Source: Deltaproteobacteria bacterium (GTDB lineage: Bacteria > Myxococcota_A > Polyangia > JAAYKL01). From it: DNA of 42,888 nt. Below the pieces are notes generated by a model. It was given only the letters and a program-made list of their open reading frames with translations. It made no database searches and had not been told where the DNA came from. The position numbers and the translations under genes are program-made. Positions 26,127 to 35,148 of this stretch are shown here, one piece after another. The first letter of the stretch is position 1, and each line of letters begins with the position of its first letter. The stretch spans positions 1 through 42,888 of the forward strand of contig JAFGQN010000014.1 of NCBI GenBank assembly GCA_016935665.1, in the 5' to 3' direction.

Positions 26127-27359
26127 ATGGATGGAGGTATGCAAAAAAGAACCATTCTGTTTGTGGCGGGCAGCATTGAAACAGTGCCGGCGGTGAAACT
26201 GGCCAATGAGATGGGACTGCACACGGTGGTCAGCGATGGCAATCCCAATGCCGCCTGTTTCGATATTGCCGATGACCGCATTGTGGCCGATACCTACAAC
26301 GTGTCGCAATCGCTGCAACAGGCGATGGCGTATCACCGGACAGTGCGTCCCATTGATGGCGTTATTTGCGTGGCGTCGGATGTCCCGCTCACCGTGGCCA
26401 CTATTGCACAGGCACTGGGGTTGCAGGGTATTTCGGTTACTGCCGCCAAACTGGCGTCTGATAAATTGGCCATGAAGGAACGGTTTGTGCGGGACGGCGT
26501 GCGGGTGCCCTGGTTTACGCAGGTACATTCTGCCGCGTCGCTAAAAGAGGTGGTGGCGCAAAAAGAAATACTGTTGATTATTAAACCGGTGGACAGCAGG
26601 GGAGCCCGAGGGGTGATCCGTCTTCTACGGAACGTGGATTTGGATTGGGCGTATCAACAGGCCCGCGCCCATTCTCCTACAGGGCGCGTGATGGTGGAGG
26701 AATTCATTGAGGGACCGCAGGTCAGTACGGAAACACTCATGCTGAATGGATGGGCACATACGCCGGGGTTCTCGGACAGAAACTATTCACTCCTGGAGAA
26801 ATACGCCCCGTTCGTGATTGAGGATGGGGGCGATCTTCCCAGCAATTTGCCGGCTGAGGTGCAGGACAAAATACGAACACTTGTTCAAAAAGCAGCCATC
26901 AGCATGGGGGTGGTGCACGGTGTGGTCAAAGGCGATATTGTGGTTCGCGATGGTGAACCAATGGTAATTGAACTGGCGGCCCGCTTAAGCGGCGGTTATT
27001 TTTGCACCCACGAAATTCCCATGAATACAGGCGTCGATTTACTGGGCGCAGCGATTCGTGTGGCCCTTAATGAAGTTGTGGCGCCCGAAGAGTTGACGCC
27101 TCGTTTTATGAAGTGCATTTCGCAACGATATCTGTTTCCAAAGGAGGGAAGGGTGGTGGCCATTGAGGGGGTGGCAAGTGTCTCGAAGCGACCTGGAATG
27201 GAGTTCGTTGAAATTAAAGTGAAACCTGGAGACATTATCGGAAAAATGGAGAGTCATCCGGCGCGGGCGGGTCTGGTCATTGCCAGTGGCGACACACGGG
27301 CACAGGCAATGGAAAGAGCGGCTCAAGCGGTACAAGACATTGTGGTGAAGGTGGAATGA
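26127..27359 (+). CDS. ATP-grasp ligase
   Basis: 410 residues. An N-terminal Rossmann-like pre-domain (TILFVAGSIETVPAVKLANE) is followed by ATP-grasp motifs: LIIKPVDSRGARGV, EEFIEGPQVSTETLM and VIELAARLSGGYFCTHEIP with the Mg-binding Glu/Asn-type region. A C-terminal beta domain follows. Such enzymes couple ATP to carboxylate-amine or carboxylate-thiol bond formation. Directly after nonulosonate genes it could ligate an amino acid to the acidic sugar or its precursor (inference). It starts one base after the preceding stop. An internal ATG four codons later sits too close to its GGAGG to be favoured. Confidence 0.88.
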   Translation: MDGGMQKRTILFVAGSIETVPAVKLANEMGLHTVVSDGNPNAACFDIADDRIVADTYNVSQSLQQAMAYHRTVRPIDGVICVASDVPLTVATIAQALGLQGISVTAAKLASDKLAMKERFVRDGVRVPWFTQVHSAASLKEVVAQKEILLIIKPVDSRGARGVIRLLRNVDLDWAYQQARAHSPTGRVMVEEFIEGPQVSTETLMLNGWAHTPGFSDRNYSLLEKYAPFVIEDGGDLPSNLPAEVQDKIRTLVQKAAISMGVVHGVVKGDIVVRDGEPMVIELAARLSGGYFCTHEIPMNTGVDLLGAAIRVALNEVVAPEELTPRFMKCISQRYLFPKEGRVVAIEGVASVSKRPGMEFVEIKVKPGDIIGKMESHPARAGLVIASGDTRAQAMERAAQAVQDIVVKVE

Positions 27360-29342
27360 ATGCTAAAGTTGTACTCTCTTTTTCATCTCAATCTGCTGTA
27401 TTCATCCATTGAAGTGGTAGAGCGTCCGGCTGTAGTGGCGCGATGCTACTGGCCCCTGTTGAAGCTGGCGCATGCGGGGGTTCCCATTGCAGTGGAGGCC
27501 AGTGGGATGACGTTGCAGTTGATTCAGAATGCGGATGGGGAATTTGTAGCCGAATTGAAGCGACTGATAAAAGTGGGAAAAATTGACTTTGTGGGAAGTG
27601 GTTATACACAGCTGATTGGTCCGTTGGTACCGTGGCAGGTGAACGTGTGGAATCAGCACCATGGGATGGCGCTGTATGAACAGATGCTTGAGGCGCGCCC
27701 CAAAATCGCACTGGTAAATGAAATGGCATATTCGGCTGGACTGGTGAGGCATTATCTCGAAGCGGGATACGCCGCGTTGGTGATGGACTGGAACAATCCC
27801 AGAAAGTATCATCCGGAGTGGCCCCATGAACAGCAGTATCGACTGGCAAAGGTGGAAACACGGGATGGAAATCTCAAGCTTATCTGGAGCAATTTTGTTT
27901 CTTTCCAAAAGTTTCAGCGCGTGGTGCATGAGGAATTGAGTGATACGGCATACCTTTCGTGGCTTATGTCTCATCGCTCAGCGGATGAGCGACTTTTTTC
28001 ACTGTACAGCGGCGATGTGGAAGTATTTGATTACAGACCCGGTCGATACGCCACCGAAGCGCCTCCGAATGTGGGCAGCGAGTGGAAGAATATTGATGCC
28101 GTATACCAAAAGTTGCAGCAGGAGGACGGCATTCAACTGATACGGTTGAGCGACGTGTTACAGGAGCAGGGAGATGTGGCAACAGCGCCATTGCAGTTGG
28201 AATCACCGGCACAGCCAATTCCTGTGAAGAAACAGGAAAAATACAACATCATCCGGTGGGCGCTAACGGGCAGAGATGACCAGAAGATAAATACGGCATG
28301 TTATCGATATTTCCATTCCATCAAAGACAGCGATGACGTCGAGCAGCAGCGAAACGCATGTTATTTATGGTCCAGCGACTTTCGAACGCACATTACCGAT
28401 GCCAGATGGCGGGAATATTCAAATCAAATCAAAAAGGCCGAAGGCTTGCATCACGGGCGCGCACGAATAGAAATTTCTTTAGAAAACGGGGGAAGGGAAG
28501 TTTTGGCACACCCCGTTGAACTGCCATATGTTACATCGACGCTCACTGTGATTCAGAAAGGCAATGACCTTGTTGTGAAATCGCCGGCATTGTTGCTGCG
28601 CTTGAATCTGCGCCGTGGCCTCGCTATCTCGGAACTGCGGTTTTTAAATGTCTGCGATGCACCGTTGCTTGGAACATTACCTCATGGCTATTACGAGGAC
28701 ATTTCGTTTGCAGCGGATTTCTATACCGGTCACACCGTAATAGAGCGTCCGGCAGAGCATAAGCAAACAGATTTGGCACCTTGTCTGCCAACGGTATCCT
28801 TATCTTCAGACGCGGTCGATTTTTACTTTGAAAACAATATGGATGGATTCACATCACAAAAACGCATTTGTGTGTCTTTGACTGACAGCACTGTAATTCT
28901 GGATAATCGACTTCACTTGCCCAAAAGAAGTGCGGCATTGATACGTCCCATGCATGTGACGTTTTTTCCGGAATCATTTAACCGCAAAAAGTTGTTTTAT
29001 GCCACTCACAACGGCGGTCAGGCATTCGAGAAATATGCATTGCAGCAAAGCGAAGTCCATCATTCGGAACCCGTGTCTCCCCTGATTTCTGCCAAACATG
29101 GTCTGGGGGCAACAGAAGGTCTGGTAGTGGTGGGCGATGACCGTGTGCAGGTGCGTTGCGAGCACGACAATACCGTGGGATACGTCATTCCCGCAATCAA
29201 GTACACGCCTGTGGATGGCGACAGGTTTTTTTTAAGACTGCAGTACTCGGCGCAGGAGCTGGATGAAACATTCAGAGAAAGCGACATGCCTCAAAAAATT
29301 CATACCCGGTATAGATTGAGTGCAGCAAAGGAAAAAAAGTGA
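27360..29342 (+). CDS. GH57-fold protein (glycoside hydrolase family 57-like)
   Basis: 660 residues. The N-terminal 290 resemble the GH57 barrel: LLKLAHAGVPIAVEASGMTL, GKIDFVGSGYTQLIGPLVP, the Glu-containing LVNEMAYSAGLVRHYLEAGY, and YSGDVEVFDYRPGRYATE. The C-terminal half is beta-rich, as in many GH57-type alpha-glucan or mannosyl enzymes. No signal peptide is present, so it acts in the cytoplasm, odd for a degradative hydrolase and better fitting a transferase or biosynthetic step. It begins directly after the ATP-grasp stop. The substrate cannot be told, and a catalytic Asp in the second motif is not certain. Confidence 0.75.
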   Translation: MLKLYSLFHLNLLYSSIEVVERPAVVARCYWPLLKLAHAGVPIAVEASGMTLQLIQNADGEFVAELKRLIKVGKIDFVGSGYTQLIGPLVPWQVNVWNQHHGMALYEQMLEARPKIALVNEMAYSAGLVRHYLEAGYAALVMDWNNPRKYHPEWPHEQQYRLAKVETRDGNLKLIWSNFVSFQKFQRVVHEELSDTAYLSWLMSHRSADERLFSLYSGDVEVFDYRPGRYATEAPPNVGSEWKNIDAVYQKLQQEDGIQLIRLSDVLQEQGDVATAPLQLESPAQPIPVKKQEKYNIIRWALTGRDDQKINTACYRYFHSIKDSDDVEQQRNACYLWSSDFRTHITDARWREYSNQIKKAEGLHHGRARIEISLENGGREVLAHPVELPYVTSTLTVIQKGNDLVVKSPALLLRLNLRRGLAISELRFLNVCDAPLLGTLPHGYYEDISFAADFYTGHTVIERPAEHKQTDLAPCLPTVSLSSDAVDFYFENNMDGFTSQKRICVSLTDSTVILDNRLHLPKRSAALIRPMHVTFFPESFNRKKLFYATHNGGQAFEKYALQQSEVHHSEPVSPLISAKHGLGATEGLVVVGDDRVQVRCEHDNTVGYVIPAIKYTPVDGDRFFLRLQYSAQELDETFRESDMPQKIHTRYRLSAAKEKK

Positions 29343-29346
29343 CGCC

Positions 29347-30789
29347 ATGACACGTATATCGCCCAGGGTGTTGTTTCTCGGTATTGATGCGATGATGCCG
29401 GAGGTGGTGTTTGACAATCTGCATCGGTTTGCCAATATCCGAAGGCTGTGTGCCACGGGTGCCAGCTGCTCGTACGATGCCTATACCTATGGGTACGGTT
29501 CAAGAGACAACTGGTTGAGCATATACACTGGACTGACGCCAAAGCAGCACGGTTGCAAAAACAATATTATGACGGCAACTGGAAAAGTGCCGACAAGCAG
29601 AGACTACGCCCAAAGCCGTCCCTTTTGGACGGTATTGAATGACTTTCAGACGTCTGTGGGAATGTGGCGGGGAATCATCACATCGCCGCCGGCCGATGTA
29701 GATGGGTACATGTTATGTGCGGAGCCCAAAACACTGCCTGGAATGAACAGGCCCACGCACATTTCTTTGAATACCACGCCAGCCAAACGGGAGATACTCA
29801 CGCTGATTGAAGGAGAACTGCGAAGGCCGCCATTGCCGGAAACACTGGCACAGTTTGGCCTGGACTGGGAAACATTCAAAGATAACGTGCAGAAATACGA
29901 GTACATTATTTCTGATGATTTCTTTGAAGAGGGTGTCACTTACTTCAAACAGGAAACCGAGTACTTCACCGAAAACATGATTCGTATGCAAAAAGCGCAT
30001 CCACAGGATGTCTTGTTTTATTACACTTCCATTATGGATTTGGTGCAGCATTTTCAGGTTCACGAGCAAAGTCTGGAGCGAATCAAACGGTGTGTGGATG
30101 CGGTGGACGCAGCCATTGGTCGATTTATTGATGAGATTGCACCGGACAATATCATTTTACTCTCCGACCACGGTACTGAATCGTTCGGCTCGCTTTTTCC
30201 GGGCATGCCAGTCGAAGTGCAGCGGGAAGCATTTGGCATGCGCGACAAGGCAGTCTGGCTGAGCGATGGCAACATTGCCGTGCATGCCGCCAACGGATCA
30301 TTTCTGATGGGGGCTCACGCCCTTAAAGGCTTTTGCCTGATTCATGGCAAATCGGTGCGTCAAACCCAAATTCAGCATATGCGCACCGTGGACTTCTATC
30401 CCACCTTCCTTGAGCTTTTGGGCATTCCAGTGCCAGAAGGGCGAGAAGGATTTGTTTTGGATATTTTTGAAAAACCGCTGATAAATGTGTCCCGACTGAT
30501 TCATGTGCCCCCATTTGAAGAAATCGCCATTATCCAAACCAACGAAGTGGCCAGGGAAGGAGACACCATAAATGCCGTTTTTTTGGAAAACCGTTTTGCC
30601 CACATTACGGTGTTTGGCCAGGAAAAGTACCGCAACGCCTTTTTGAAAAACGGCCGTGTATCCAGGTTTGAGCCAGTGATCGACGCCGTTGTTCCCATGG
30701 AAAAACTACTGGCATTTGACAAAGTGATGGTGGGCAATCCCAATCCGTTTGACGCAGAACATCCATATGTGGAGATTGATTTGAAGTAG
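29347..30789 (+). CDS. Alkaline-phosphatase-superfamily phosphodiesterase/phosphatase
   Basis: 480 residues from the ATG at 29347. A GTG at 29320 would overlap the previous gene. Superfamily metal motifs: D14 in LFLGIDAMMPE, the loop RDNWLSIYTGLTPKQHG with the probable Ser/Thr nucleophile, FYYTSIMDLVQHF, D274-H275 in LLSDHGTESF, and a further His in FLMGAHALKG. The fold is that of type I phosphodiesterases/nucleotide pyrophosphatases and sulfatases, so the leaving group could be phosphate, nucleotide or sulfate. No signal peptide is present. Last gene of the five-gene cassette, four bases after the GH57-like gene. Confidence 0.82.
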   Translation: MTRISPRVLFLGIDAMMPEVVFDNLHRFANIRRLCATGASCSYDAYTYGYGSRDNWLSIYTGLTPKQHGCKNNIMTATGKVPTSRDYAQSRPFWTVLNDFQTSVGMWRGIITSPPADVDGYMLCAEPKTLPGMNRPTHISLNTTPAKREILTLIEGELRRPPLPETLAQFGLDWETFKDNVQKYEYIISDDFFEEGVTYFKQETEYFTENMIRMQKAHPQDVLFYYTSIMDLVQHFQVHEQSLERIKRCVDAVDAAIGRFIDEIAPDNIILLSDHGTESFGSLFPGMPVEVQREAFGMRDKAVWLSDGNIAVHAANGSFLMGAHALKGFCLIHGKSVRQTQIQHMRTVDFYPTFLELLGIPVPEGREGFVLDIFEKPLINVSRLIHVPPFEEIAIIQTNEVAREGDTINAVFLENRFAHITVFGQEKYRNAFLKNGRVSRFEPVIDAVVPMEKLLAFDKVMVGNPNPFDAEHPYVEIDLK

Positions 30790-30937
30790 AACTGGTGCGA
30801 AATGTGGATAGACCCTTTTTTGCATCAGAGAAGCTTGTCAGCATTTTGGGTCCTGCCGAGTCGCATGCTCTAACTGCAACTGGACGCAATCAACTCCAAC
30901 AGGATTCGGTTCAGCTGTTTGCCAGGTATGGATTCTG

Positions 30938-31636
30938 TTATCTGGCAATTATCCGCACCACATGTGGATACTCGACGCCCGGAAGCGGGGCAAAATTTAT
31001 ACCCTGCCTAATGGCGTATATGTCGAAACCAGAGGCTTTAAGTTCTCCCAACAGCGTGGGGACGTGCAGGTAGCGGCGGTAGTGATTTCCTTCCCAATGT
31101 TCACGATGGGTTGTGGCGGAGGCATCGAAATCCAGTGTGGTACGCGCTTCAATTGCGAACAGGTGACCGTTGTACACCATTTGTCGTGCGTTGCGAAACA
31201 GGGTTTCCTGGGCGTTGTTGTCTATGGCATGGAGCGAAAATCGCGAGTAAATGTTGGTAGGCAGTGGCGTATAGAATCTGGAAAAATCACCCTGGTGCGT
31301 CTCCACCGTCACATTGCTGTTGCGCGCGTGTTGTGTGAGCAGCATCAATGCCGCCGCAGACTGGTCGATGGCCGTAACACAAAAACCGCTTTGCGCCAGG
31401 TACACCGAGTCTCTGCCGTTTCCACATCCCAAATCAACAATACGTGATTTGCGACGAGGAAAAATGGATTCCACACAATCAAGACAAAAATTACTGGGTG
31501 TTGTGTGGACGCGGTTATCCGGTGTTTCTTTGTAGTATCTGTTCCAGTATGCGTTAATTTTCTCCTCTGGGGTTTGGGCTGGAATTTCGTGAGGCATCAC
31601 GAAATCATCGACGTACAATACGTTTACGGATTCCAT
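30938..31636 (-). CDS. SAM-dependent methyltransferase (class I)
   Basis: 232 residues from the ATG at 31636, five bases after AGGAG. A GTG at 31642 would overlap that site. Motif I is IVDLGCGNGRDS, followed by TAIDQSAAAL and YSRFSLHAID. The pattern RFSLHAI..AQE, with the C-terminal GVEYPHVVRIIAR, resembles small-molecule methyltransferases of glycan and lipid loci. It is convergent with the phosphodiesterase gene, with 148 bases between and no clear terminator there. The substrate is unknown. Confidence 0.85.
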   Translation of the reverse strand: MESVNVLYVDDFVMPHEIPAQTPEEKINAYWNRYYKETPDNRVHTTPSNFCLDCVESIFPRRKSRIVDLGCGNGRDSVYLAQSGFCVTAIDQSAAALMLLTQHARNSNVTVETHQGDFSRFYTPLPTNIYSRFSLHAIDNNAQETLFRNARQMVYNGHLFAIEARTTLDFDASATTHREHWEGNHYRRYLHVPTLLGELKASGFDIYAIRQGINFAPLPGVEYPHVVRIIAR

Positions 31637-31999
31637 CTTCACTCCTGATGTTTACGTGAGCCGCTGAAAACTCAGCGATTCCAACCGGCTCTATGAAGTA
31701 TGTCGGTTGGGGATTTTCAAAGTTTAGGAGGAATTTTGGAGTTTCTGTCAATTGACAGGTCGGGTTATGGGGGGAATAGAATTTTTTGGAATCCCATTTT
31801 ATGGGATGTGTTTGTTACAAATCGTCTCAATACGCAGGAAATGATCAGGCCCGGCGACCAGAAAAAGAATACGCTGTTGGGGATTCGTCACGATTTAATT
31901 TCTTTTGAACTTGACCGTTTGAATAAGAAAGAAAACGCAATTCAAAAGTTTTGAGTGCTTCATCGAAATTGGCGCAGTCTTAGACCCACGGAGATGTGG
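31637..31999. other. Divergent intergenic region, no gene supported
   Basis: It separates the - strand methyltransferase gene from the + strand sulfotransferase-like gene and presumably holds both promoters. An 84-codon open frame (31700-31954) has no ribosome-binding site and no recognisable similarity. Base composition turns clearly A+T rich from about here onward. Confidence 0.4.
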
Positions 32000-33424
32000 A
32001 TGGGTAAAAAAAGAAAAGTGATTTTGCATATTGGAATGCCAAAAACCGGAAGCTCCAGCATTCAAAGTATTTTGTACCGTTCCGCAAATTTCTTAAGGCA
32101 ACATGACGTTTACTATTCGACGTTATTGCATCATTGTAATCAAACGTTTTTTCCCATATTTGCCAAAAACACCCAAATGATACAACGCGCGCAAAAGGCG
32201 TGGTGGGGTGACATAATTGATATCGACAATATGGAGAGGAGATGGACAACGGAACTCGAAAAGTCTGACGGAACGAACTTTATCATTTCATCGGAGCTGC
32301 TATATCAGCCAAATTCAAGCACAGATGTTGAGAAATTGCACTCATTTCTCAAACGGTGGTTCGATGAATTTCTGGTTATCGCATACATAAGAGACCCAGC
32401 CAGCTACATTGTGAGCGTCAGCATACAGCAACTTAAAGCCGGCTTTTGTTACGATAGGTTGGCATTTGACATTTATGCGGCGATTAAGCTGAACAAAAAA
32501 ATCATTCTGCCGGGAATGTACAATTCGCTTGATGAATGGGAGCGGGTATTTGGCAGAGAAACGTTATGCGTTCGCCGATTCCGTCCGAATACTGCAAATG
32601 CCAATGATTTGATATCTGATTTCTTTGACGCAGCGGGATTATCATTTTTAAGACCACAGGAATTGGGTACAGTAAGAGACAATGAAGCTCTGGGTAAAAA
32701 TGGTATCCAACTGCTTGGGAATCTGAATAAACGCTATCCCATGTTGGACGTGCACAACCGTCCGAATTCCCTTAGAGGAAGGGAGAATTGGGAAATGCTG
32801 AAGCTGATTTCGAGAATTCCTGACGAAAAGTTCTGTGTCGACGTGGCGTGGTCAGGAATTGAAATAGGACTGGCGAATGAACAAATACGATTTATAAACA
32901 AATATCTGGCACCCGATGATCAGTTGCAGGAAATCCATGTGCCATTGGAATGTAGCCAGAAAACACGTGCCAATACCATATCGTCTGAATTTGTGACCGA
33001 CCTGGTTAACGAATATAACATTGAACTCCAAAATCGTACCCAAAATAAGTCTCAGAATTTTGCAGGTTATTACAACCTTCTATTGAAGTGGATGCGGGGA
33101 AATCTGAATGGACATAAGATATATGACAAACTGCTGGAAAAAGGACTTTGTCGAGTTTGCATTTATGGTTGGGGCAAAATTGGGGAGCTGTTTTACTATG
33201 AATGCAGAGAGTGCCCCGATATTGATGTTGTATTTGTCATCGACGAAAAAGACAGTATCGCGGCCCCTGTGAAGATTTACACTCCGAATGCGCTTCATTT
33301 GGATCTTGTTGATAGTGTGGATACTGTTGTTGTTACGCCGATATATGATTTGTTTCGTATTGAAAAAAAAATGAATGAACACGGTTTTACACGATTGTTA
33401 TCGATAGAGGATTTAGCATGGTAA
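32000..33424 (+). CDS. Sulfotransferase-like protein with C-terminal Rossmann-like module
   Basis: 474 residues from the ATG at 32000, six bases after GGAG. The N-terminal P-loop LHIGMPKTGSSSIQSIL is the 5'-phosphosulfate-binding loop of PAPS sulfotransferases. YIRDPASYIVSV matches the 3'-phosphate site, and SSELLYQP fits the family. Residues about 380-474 form a separate alpha/beta unit beginning VCIYGWGKIGELFY and ending in strands such as VDTVVVTPIYD, a module also seen at the end of the two GT2 proteins that follow. The likely job is sulfation of a glycan in the cytoplasm. Acceptor unknown. Confidence 0.82.
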   Translation: MGKKRKVILHIGMPKTGSSSIQSILYRSANFLRQHDVYYSTLLHHCNQTFFPIFAKNTQMIQRAQKAWWGDIIDIDNMERRWTTELEKSDGTNFIISSELLYQPNSSTDVEKLHSFLKRWFDEFLVIAYIRDPASYIVSVSIQQLKAGFCYDRLAFDIYAAIKLNKKIILPGMYNSLDEWERVFGRETLCVRRFRPNTANANDLISDFFDAAGLSFLRPQELGTVRDNEALGKNGIQLLGNLNKRYPMLDVHNRPNSLRGRENWEMLKLISRIPDEKFCVDVAWSGIEIGLANEQIRFINKYLAPDDQLQEIHVPLECSQKTRANTISSEFVTDLVNEYNIELQNRTQNKSQNFAGYYNLLLKWMRGNLNGHKIYDKLLEKGLCRVCIYGWGKIGELFYYECRECPDIDVVFVIDEKDSIAAPVKIYTPNALHLDLVDSVDTVVVTPIYDLFRIEKKMNEHGFTRLLSIEDLAW

Positions 33425-33446
33425 AAAAACACAACAGGAATTCAAA

Positions 33447-33614
33447 ATGAGGTCAATCAGGACATATATCATTAATCTGCCGAAAAATGAAAAATGCAGA
33501 AAGCATATGGATGCTTTGTGTAAAAAATATCAATTGGATTTTCAACGCGATAGTACAATTTGGGGTTGTCGACACATGATTCCTATCGTTAGCTGCTGCG
33601 TTGTTGATGTCTGA
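33447..33614 (+). pseudogene. Remnant of a GT25-family glycosyltransferase
   Basis: A 55-codon frame with a proper site (AGGA, seven bases before the ATG). It starts RTYIINLPKNEKCRKHMDAL, the typical N-terminus of GT25 (LPS biosynthesis) glycosyltransferases, followed by KKYQLDFQ. After about 36 residues the similarity stops and a TGA follows, whereas GT25 enzymes are about 250 residues. The next 140 bases stay open in the frame of the following gene and contain coding-like sequence (KLVPPHRLLKILCYKAIQ), perhaps the 3' end of the same broken gene. A deletion remnant is the best reading. Confidence 0.6.
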
Positions 33615-33757
33615 TTTTGTTGTGTTCGCAACCACGTGCGGAATATGTAAAATTAGTACCACCTCATAGATTACTAAAAATCTTGTGCTATAAAGCTATA
33701 CAAATTGAAAAATCATCCAGAAACGAAACGGACAAACTTTCAAAATCAGGAGGAATA

Positions 33758-35104
33758 ATGGTTCTTCCTCTCGTGACAATAATTATTCCCTGTTACCAGC
33801 AGTCACAATATCTGGAAGAAGCCTTTCGTTCCATAGAGTGTCAGCGATTCCCTTCGCTCGAAGTGATTGTAGTGGATGATGGTTCAACCCCTCCTGTGTC
33901 ACTGCCCGAAGGCATTTGGTCGTTTGAATTAAGACTTATCAGGCAAAACAATCTGGGACTATCTTCGGCCAGAAATACCGGGATACTTCACGCAAACGGA
34001 AAACTGATAAAGTTTCTTGATGCAGATGATATTCTGCTCGAAGGATGTTTACATCGCCAGACTGCAAATATAGATGCACATGGTACAGCAATAGGCATTA
34101 TTGGTTTTGAAATTCGCGACCATGTGAACCAGTTAACCAAAGAGGTTATCCCTCATTTTGGAGAGCATATTGGGGCATTTTCATTAATCAACATAGCACC
34201 AATTCACAGTTATATTTTTCCTTATCATCTGTTGCACAAAGTTGGTGGCTTCTCAACCGAAAAAAGAGTAAGTGGTGGGTACGAAGATTATGACCTTCTA
34301 CTTCGTTTGTGCATAGAGGGAATAGATGTCATAACTGTGCACTGTCTTGGTGTTGCGTACAATTTGCGACACGGAACCATGTCCACCGAATCAAAAAAAA
34401 TGGAACATGCGCGGATACAGGTATGGACTCACTTCGTACACATTTTCTTGAACCAAAATTCATCTGTAAGGTTAACGATTCTAATGTCAATACTGACCCA
34501 GGTGGCGTTTCTACTTGAAAACACGTCTGTCAGTGAAACGCCCCCATTGATAAAGTTGTTTCCGTTAATTGCGAAACACTTGGAACAACAAATTGACACA
34601 TTGGATTCGAATGAAATTATGTTACTCAAAATCCGGTTGCAAAAATTTCCCTGTGCAAAGATGCTTACAGGCGTATTGAATACCAGGAAACACGATGGGC
34701 ATCGTTCTTCCATCTCTGTTTCGAGCCAGGACATTATCGATTATCGTACGGTTCTTGGGAACGTCAACGCGCGATTTGATGACCAATGGCTTATACAACT
34801 GTTCTCGATTGTAAAGAAACATTGCGAACATTTTGCGATTTATGGCGCAGGCAAAATTGGAAGGCGTATAGCGGCAATTTTACAGTCCGCTGGTTTTTAT
34901 CCGAAATATTTTTTTGACAAAAATGCGGAAAACCTCAGGATAATGGAGAATGACTGCAGGTCTTCGCAAGACTCGATTACCATTAAAAATGTTGATGAGA
35001 TCGCCAGCTCCGATGTTCATCTTCTGGTGATTGGATCGGTATTTTATTATGAACAAATAGTCGCTATATTGAAACAGGAACATCCGGGAATGGAACTATT
35101 TTGA
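33758..35104 (+). CDS. GT2 glycosyltransferase with C-terminal Rossmann-like module
   Basis: 448 residues from the ATG at 33758, which follows AGGAGG. The frame is open further upstream, but without family similarity. GT-A features: VTIIIPCYQQSQYLEEAF, VIVVDDGST, LGLSSARNTGI and metal-binding D88-A-D90 in KFLDADD. VSGGYEDYDLLLRL is the acceptor-side motif. The last 95 residues start AIYGAGKIGRRIAAIL and continue with YFFDKNAENL, like the unit ending the neighbouring proteins. It probably adds one sugar to a surface glycan from a nucleotide-sugar donor. Cytoplasmic or membrane-associated. Confidence 0.88.
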   Translation: MVLPLVTIIIPCYQQSQYLEEAFRSIECQRFPSLEVIVVDDGSTPPVSLPEGIWSFELRLIRQNNLGLSSARNTGILHANGKLIKFLDADDILLEGCLHRQTANIDAHGTAIGIIGFEIRDHVNQLTKEVIPHFGEHIGAFSLINIAPIHSYIFPYHLLHKVGGFSTEKRVSGGYEDYDLLLRLCIEGIDVITVHCLGVAYNLRHGTMSTESKKMEHARIQVWTHFVHIFLNQNSSVRLTILMSILTQVAFLLENTSVSETPPLIKLFPLIAKHLEQQIDTLDSNEIMLLKIRLQKFPCAKMLTGVLNTRKHDGHRSSISVSSQDIIDYRTVLGNVNARFDDQWLIQLFSIVKKHCEHFAIYGAGKIGRRIAAILQSAGFYPKYFFDKNAENLRIMENDCRSSQDSITIKNVDEIASSDVHLLVIGSVFYYEQIVAILKQEHPGMELF

Positions 35105-35148
35105 AATTGTGATTCACCCGATACCGGTGTTATAACGGGAGGCATCTT

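Noticed and set aside
31700-31954. 84-codon open frame on the + strand
   Set aside because: No ribosome-binding site and no recognisable similarity. It lies in a divergent promoter region.
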